Part shown: positions 33,501 through 34,857 of the stretch, piece by piece
Numbering within the stretch: position 1 is the stretch's first letter
Layout: each line of letters starts with the position of its first letter
Source of the DNA: an uncultured Rhodospirillales bacterium
GTDB taxonomy: Bacteria; Pseudomonadota; Alphaproteobacteria; CAAGCB01; CAG-977
DNA: 34,857 bases
Reading direction: 5' to 3'
Assembly: GCA_902777205.1 (NCBI GenBank)
Contig: CACYSU010000020.1
Coordinates: 1 to 34,857, forward strand
Program-made: the position numbers and the translations under genes
Notes under the pieces: generated by a model
What the model was told of the DNA's origin: nothing
Database searches by the model: none
The model's input: the letters and a program-made list of their open reading frames with translations, nothing else

Positions 33501-34856
33501 TTACAAGGATTTCAGCCGTTCCAAAGCTCCGCCAATGTTCGTCAGCGCGGCTTTGACGTCCTCCAAACGCTTTTTCTGTTCCTCGACCACCGCGGCGGGC
33601 GCCTTGGCGACGAAAGATTCGTTGCTTAAACGGCCGGACAGCGAAGAAATCGTTTTTTCCAGATTGGCCTTTTCCTTGTTCAGGCGTTCCGTTTCCTTGG
33701 CAACGTCGATCACGCCCGCCAAAGGCAGCAGAATTTCGGCCGTGCCGAACACCGCCTGCGCCGCGCCCTTTTCGTCGTCGGCGGAATGTGAAATTTCCGC
33801 CTTTTCCAAACGAGCCAAGGTTTTGATCAGCGTGTCGAACTTTTCCAACCGCTTGGCTTCGGCGTCGGACGCCTTGCCCAGCAGCATCGTGATTTTCGCC
33901 GACGGGGCGATGTTCATTTCGGAACGCAGCGAACGCACCGCCGCGACCAAATCGACCACCCAGTCCAAATCCGTTTCGGCCGCCGGATCAACCAGACCGC
34001 GCAGATTGCCCCAATCCGTGACGATCAGCATTTTGTCGTGGTCGCCCTTGCTCCACAGCTCTTCGGTCACGAACGGCATGATCGGGTGCAGCATGATCAA
34101 AATGCGTTCCAGCACCCACGCCGCCGTCGCGCGCGTTTCGGCCTTTGCCGCTTCATCGTCGCCGAAGAACAGCGGTTTCGCGAATTCCAGATACCAGTCG
34201 CAGAACGTGCCCCAGACAAACTGGTACGCCGCGTTCGCCGCTTCGTTGAACTTGTATTCGTCAAAAGCGGTCGTGACCTTGCCGTGCGCCTGCGCCGCCT
34301 TGGACACGATCCATTTGTTCAGCGGATTTTCAACCGATTTCGGATCAAAATCCTTGACCGCCTTGCACTCGTTCATTTCGCAGAAACGCGCGGCGTTCCA
34401 CAGTTTCGTCACGAAATTGCGGTATCCTTCGACGCGCGATTCGCTCATCAAAACGTCGCGTCCCTGCGCCGCCATGGCCGCCAGAGTGAAGCGCATCGCG
34501 TCAACGCCGTACTTGTCCGCCAAAATCAGCGGGTCGATGACGTTGCCTTTCGATTTCGACATCTTGCGTCCCTGTTCGTCGCGCACCAAAGCGTGGATAT
34601 AGACGGTTTTGAACGGCACGTCTTTCATAAAGTGCAGCCCCAGCATCACCATGCGGGCGACCCAGAAGAAAATGATGTCAAAGCCGGTCACCAGAACGTT
34701 CGTCGGGTAATAACGGCGCAATTCCTTGGTGTCGTCCGGCCACCCCAGCGTCGAAAACGGCCAGATGCCCGAAGAAAACCATGTGTCGAACACGTCCGGA
34801 TCCTGTTTCAAATCGACGTGTTTGCCATAGTGTTTGTCCGCCTCCGCCTGCGCCAA
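33501..34856 (-). CDS. valS: Valyl-tRNA synthetase, C-terminal part (5' end outside window)
   Basis: The frame is open to the right edge; about 450 of the usual 850-950 residues are present. Visible are DTWFSSGIWPFSTLGW, the KMSKS loop GRKMSKSKGNVIDP, the anticodon-binding helical domain, and the C-terminal coiled-coil arm from ETERLNKEKANLEKTISSL to the end. It charges tRNA-Val. The editing domain and HIGH box lie outside the window. Confidence 0.96.
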   Translation of the reverse strand: MAQAEADKHYGKHVDLKQDPDVFDTWFSSGIWPFSTLGWPDDTKELRRYYPTNVLVTGFDIIFFWVARMVMLGLHFMKDVPFKTVYIHALVRDEQGRKMSKSKGNVIDPLILADKYGVDAMRFTLAAMAAQGRDVLMSESRVEGYRNFVTKLWNAARFCEMNECKAVKDFDPKSVENPLNKWIVSKAAQAHGKVTTAFDEYKFNEAANAAYQFVWGTFCDWYLEFAKPLFFGDDEAAKAETRATAAWVLERILIMLHPIMPFVTEELWSKGDHDKMLIVTDWGNLRGLVDPAAETDLDWVVDLVAAVRSLRSEMNIAPSAKITMLLGKASDAEAKRLEKFDTLIKTLARLEKAEISHSADDEKGAAQAVFGTAEILLPLAGVIDVAKETERLNKEKANLEKTISSLSGRLSNESFVAKAPAAVVEEQKKRLEDVKAALTNIGGALERLKSL

Positions 34857-34857
34857 A

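Noticed and set aside
1-34857. CRISPR arrays, insertion sequences, prophage, tRNA or rRNA genes
   Set aside because: No regularly spaced direct repeats, transposase motifs, phage structural genes or tRNA arms were found on either strand.

Overview
The window is a gene-dense, GC-rich stretch of a Gram-negative chromosome, best read as an alphaproteobacterium. The strongest taxonomic sign is the block dgt-argS-SPOR-nagZ-tatA-tatB-tatC-serS, an arrangement I know from Alphaproteobacteria. The [FeFe]-hydrogenase maturase HydF points to an anaerobic or fermentative lifestyle, such as the poorly cultured gut Alphaproteobacteria. The species is not determined. I see no phage, IS element, CRISPR array, tRNA or rRNA.

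Layout. 1-365: end of an ankyrin-repeat protein. 362-6710 (minus): a SUF iron-sulfur operon, sufB-sufC-sufD-sufS-sufT, followed by an adenosine-deaminase-like lipoprotein. 6942-9672 (plus): a PAS protein with a degenerate GGDEF domain, an HNH-like protein flanked by inverted repeats and a structured, probably RNA-encoding segment, and a small secreted protein. 9718-12743 (minus): a TolC-type lipoprotein with a cadherin-like C-terminal domain, preceded by an exported protein of unknown function. 12847-15787 (plus): hydF, a small lipoprotein, an 80-residue protein and an HExxH protein. 15844-16395 (minus): a secreted 20-cysteine protein. 16436-16700 (minus): a gene-free segment with its own terminator and a long nested helix set, which I call a noncoding RNA candidate.

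16798-24889 (minus): the dgt-to-serS operon. Its tatA is in frame with an upstream site-2 protease and no stop lies between them. 24952-26945 (minus): two tandem exported HExxH proteins. 27057-29297 (plus): an exodeoxyribonuclease III-family protein and a CorC/HlyC-type membrane protein. 29365-34856 (minus): a metallophosphoesterase, a MATE transporter behind a likely transcription attenuator, a maa-type acetyltransferase, an exported unknown protein and the C-terminal part of valS.

Most genes sit in tight operons with ATGA or TAAATG junctions. The items most worth a second look are the rod-like RNA at 16.4-16.7 kb, the four-way-junction element at 9.1-9.3 kb next to the HNH gene, the S2P-TatA fusion, the MATE attenuator and the TolC-cadherin fusion. 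All calls come from reading motifs and base pairing by eye. No database search or folding program was run.
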